A DNA stretch of 11,465 bases from Gryganskiella cystojenkinii (Eukaryota; Mortierellomycota; Mortierellomycetes; Mortierellales; Mortierellaceae), in assembly GCA_015852425.1 (NCBI GenBank), contig JAAAIG010000448.1:19569-31033 (forward strand). Direction: 5' to 3'. Position numbers and translations under genes: made by a program. The notes beneath the pieces are model-generated. The model had not been told where the DNA came from and searched no databases. It worked only from the letters and a program-made list of their open reading frames with translations. How positions within the stretch are numbered: the first letter of the stretch is position 1; each line of letters opens with the position of its first letter. Below, one piece after another: positions 10,103-11,465 of this stretch.

Positions 10103-10601
10103 AAGGAGTCCACAAGAATCTGGGGACAGATAGAGGAGGACGAAGGGATATTTCATTCTTGTCCCTCCCCCCCTTCGATTCCCACCACCAACTAACAACC
10201 TTTGTCATACATGGCATTAACCTTGACCACAAAATAAAAATAAAAAATATAAAAAGGTTCTTTCGATTCAGTTGCGCTTGTATGGTGTCCGTTCCAAACA
10301 AGAACAAGATTCGATTCAGTAACATGAAGAACTTGGTTAGCTTCCATTACGCGGCCCACAACATGGAGGGACAATGAAGCGTCACATCATGAATGACCTC
10401 CTTCGTTTGGCATCCTTTAGGCTCTGAAGGAGACGAAAAGTGAGGATGAGCAGCACTGTTTTATCTTGTCACTGCAGCTAAAGACAAACGTTTCAAATAT
10501 TCAGCGTGCAACTACCATTTTTGACTATATTGCTTAACTGCTACAGAAGTTATAAACCACGAGGGATGAGGAGGGATTCTTTCGCTCTTTCTCCTTCCCT
10601 A
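10103..10601. other. Convergent 3' intergenic region between TOP1 and the small peptide gene
   Basis: This 499-nt stretch holds the 3' UTRs of both flanking genes. Two overlapping-range AATAAA signals for TOP1 occur at 10233-10238 and 10239-10244. No clear AATAAA is visible for the minus-strand gene. I see no RNA gene, and no open frame with a recognisable domain. Confidence 0.6.
10233..10244 (+). terminator. Tandem poly(A) signals of TOP1
   Basis: Two adjacent AATAAA hexamers about 130 nt after the TOP1 stop codon, within an A-rich stretch. Their position and form suit the 3' end signal of this gene. Confidence 0.6.
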
Positions 10602-10778
10602 TTACAAACACAATCCTGCAACGCACAGATCGCCACAGCATTCGTCATTGGCGGAACAACTTTGGAGTAGAGGCTTGCACTCCCGTTTAGCGAGGATGAC
10701 ACCGGCGTCAGACGCCTGGAGCATGACAACCAAGGCAAGGGCAATGACATATGGCGCGAAAACAGAGGTGATGCGCAT
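10602..10778 (-). CDS. Small secreted cysteine-rich peptide precursor, knottin-like (58 aa)
   Basis: A single-exon frame of 58 residues plus TAA, read right to left. Residues 1-25 form a signal peptide: Arg2, a hydrophobic core (VIALALVVML), then ASDA with likely cleavage after Ala25. Residues 26-32 (GVILAKR) end in Lys-Arg, a Kex2-type processing site. The predicted mature peptide (33-58, 26 residues) has six cysteines at 34, 41, 47, 48, 52 and 57. The spacing is C-x6-C-x5-CC-x3-C-x4-C, which fits the inhibitor cystine knot pattern. Its net charge is about -3 (one Lys, four acidic residues), so it is not a typical cationic antimicrobial peptide. A TATA box lies about 70 nt upstream and a 25-bp repeat array beyond it. 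Architecture and promoter together make a real gene likely. I do not recognise a specific family. The role could be effector, signal, inhibitor or inter-microbial factor; nothing in the sequence decides among these. Confidence 0.75.
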   Translation of the reverse strand: MRITSVFAPYVIALALVVMLQASDAGVILAKRECKPLLQSCSANDECCGDLCVAGLCL

Positions 10779-10847
10779 TTTGCTTTTACTTTTCGGTGGT
10801 GGGTTATGAAGTGTGGTGACTAAATTTTGGTGACCTGTCCTCGAGTC

Positions 10848-10854
10848 TTTTATA
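10848..10854 (-). promoter_or_regulatory. TATA box of the small secreted peptide gene
   Basis: On the minus strand this reads TATAAAA within TGTATAAAAGA. It lies 70 nt before the ATG at 10778, leaving room for a 5' UTR of roughly 35-45 nt. A strong TATA box suggests regulated, inducible expression. Confidence 0.65.
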
Positions 10855-10918
10855 CAAACAAGATTTGCTTGTCCGACTCCCTCCCAGCATTTTTTTTCTG
10901 CTTCCTTTCTCTGTCTTC

Positions 10919-11080
10919 ATGCCCTTGATCTTTGTTTGTTATCATGCCCTTGATCTTTTTGTTGTCTTGATGCCCATGATCTTTTTTTCTCTTCATGCCC
11001 TTGATCTTTTTTAGTGTTCATGCCCTTAATCTTTTTTCTCTACATGCCCTTGATCTTTTTTGGTATTCCTGCCCTGCGCC
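10919..11080 (-). repeat. 25-bp tandem repeat array in the peptide gene promoter
   Basis: The core ATGCCCTTGATC (plus strand; GATCAAGGGCAT on the gene's sense strand) starts at 10919, 10944, 10970 (one mismatch), 10995, 11020 (one mismatch) and 11044. A decayed copy, CTGCCCTGCGCC, starts at 11069. Steps are 24-26 bp. Each clear core is followed by a T-rich run and a less conserved spacer, often ending TTC before the next copy. The array starts 65 bp upstream of the TATA box, a usual place for upstream activating sites. Confidence 0.9.
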
Positions 11081-11422
11081 TTCACGAAAAAGTTAGCCAA
11101 CTTGTTGACTTTAAGCAGTTTGCACAAAAACAGAGGCAGTTTTTGTTTGGTTACTGTCTTTGAATACAAGGGGTGAATGAAAGGCGAAGGGGTGCACGAT
11201 GAACATGGAATGAACTGTGAACACTGGAGAAAAGAGAAAGGAGGAAAGAACGAAAAATGTAACCGCGAAAAAAAATCGAGATGAGGAATTCGATGGGACT
11301 CGACCAGTTTCTACCAAAAAAAAAACAAAATTCGTCCAAATGCAAATCCGGAGTAGGATCCGCGGGGCGGCGTGCGTAAAGCGTCAATTACGCTCAAGCG
11401 ACGGGGGAGAGCCTCTCGAGAG
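11081..11422. promoter_or_regulatory. Distal upstream region, possibly a shared divergent promoter
   Basis: No gene is recognisable. Two AAGGGGTG boxes (11168-11175 and 11187-11194) contain the AGGGG stress-response-element core known from yeast Msn2/4 targets; this is suggestive only. A purine-rich stretch follows at about 11224-11290. An inverted repeat GCGTAA/TTACGC lies around 11375-11395, and a 10-bp palindrome CTCTCGAGAG lies at 11413-11422, touching the possible start codon at 11423. Confidence 0.35.
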
Positions 11423-11465
11423 ATGGAAGCTCGTCTTTCTCTTTTGGCCGCTTTCTTCATCTGTC
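11423..11465 (+). CDS. Possible start of a divergent gene with a signal-peptide-like N-terminus (partial)
   Basis: An ATG with purine at -3 and G at +4 opens 14 codons to the window edge, reading MEARLSLLAAFFIC. One charged pair followed by a hydrophobic core is what a secretory signal peptide looks like. Only 43 nt are visible, so chance cannot be excluded. If real, it is divergent from the small peptide gene and shares its upstream region. Confidence 0.25.
   Translation, partial: MEARLSLLAAFFIC

Noticed and set aside
9509..10198. 229-codon open frame on the minus strand across TOP1 exon 8
   Set aside because: It is the antisense of the Lys/Glu-rich linker, giving Leu-rich shadow protein. 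The plus strand carries the conserved catalytic Tyr837 region.
10919..11080. CRISPR-like reading of the repeat array
   Set aside because: Repeats are only 12 bp with 12-14 bp T-rich, partly similar spacers in a fungal genome. A promoter minisatellite explains it better.
11151..11387. 78-codon and 68-codon minus-strand open frames near the right edge
   Set aside because: They overlap each other in different frames, are Phe/Ser-rich from purine-rich DNA, and show no domain or cysteine pattern. The first is not preceded by a clear promoter.

Overview
The window looks like a gene-dense stretch of a filamentous fungal nuclear genome. It has short GT-AG introns, mostly about 90-225 nt, with TACTAAT, CTAAC or CTGAC branch sites, pyrimidine-rich upstream regions, and protein sequences of fungal type. 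The intron-rich structure and the overall style fit an early-diverging lineage such as Mortierellomycota or Mucoromycota better than a yeast. That placement is an inference; I see no lineage-diagnostic marker.

Layout from left to right. Positions 1-722 hold no convincing gene and serve as upstream and leader sequence for the first gene. Positions 723-5283 (+) encode a full-length ABCC (MRP-type) ABC transporter of 1408 residues in three exons. Positions 5284-5874 hold its 3' region (C14 run, AATAAA) and then a strongly pyrimidine-rich upstream region. Positions 5875-10102 (+) encode eukaryotic DNA topoisomerase I (TOP1, 878 residues, eight exons). Its first intron is 928 nt and carries TG-octamer microsatellites and a G-run cluster. 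Positions 10103-10601 are intergenic. Positions 10602-10778 (-) hold a very short gene for a 58-residue secreted peptide precursor: signal peptide, short pro-segment, Lys-Arg (Kex2-type) site, and a six-cysteine C-C-CC-C-C inhibitor-cystine-knot pattern. Its upstream side has a TATA box and, beyond it, six clear copies plus one decayed copy of a 25-bp tandem repeat (10919-11080). At the right edge a possible divergent gene starts at 11423 with a signal-peptide-like beginning and runs off the window.

The transporter and topoisomerase are ordinary housekeeping or accessory genes with no obvious functional link. The less usual content is the knottin-like peptide gene with its repeat-loaded promoter, the five-fold acidic-PL-basic motif in the Top1 N-terminal tail, and the non-B-DNA-prone sequences (mirror-repeat pyrimidine tract, TG repeats, G-runs) around the 5' end of the gene whose product relaxes supercoils. 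Exon boundaries were derived by hand from splice consensus, reading frame and resemblance to known families. No database search was run.
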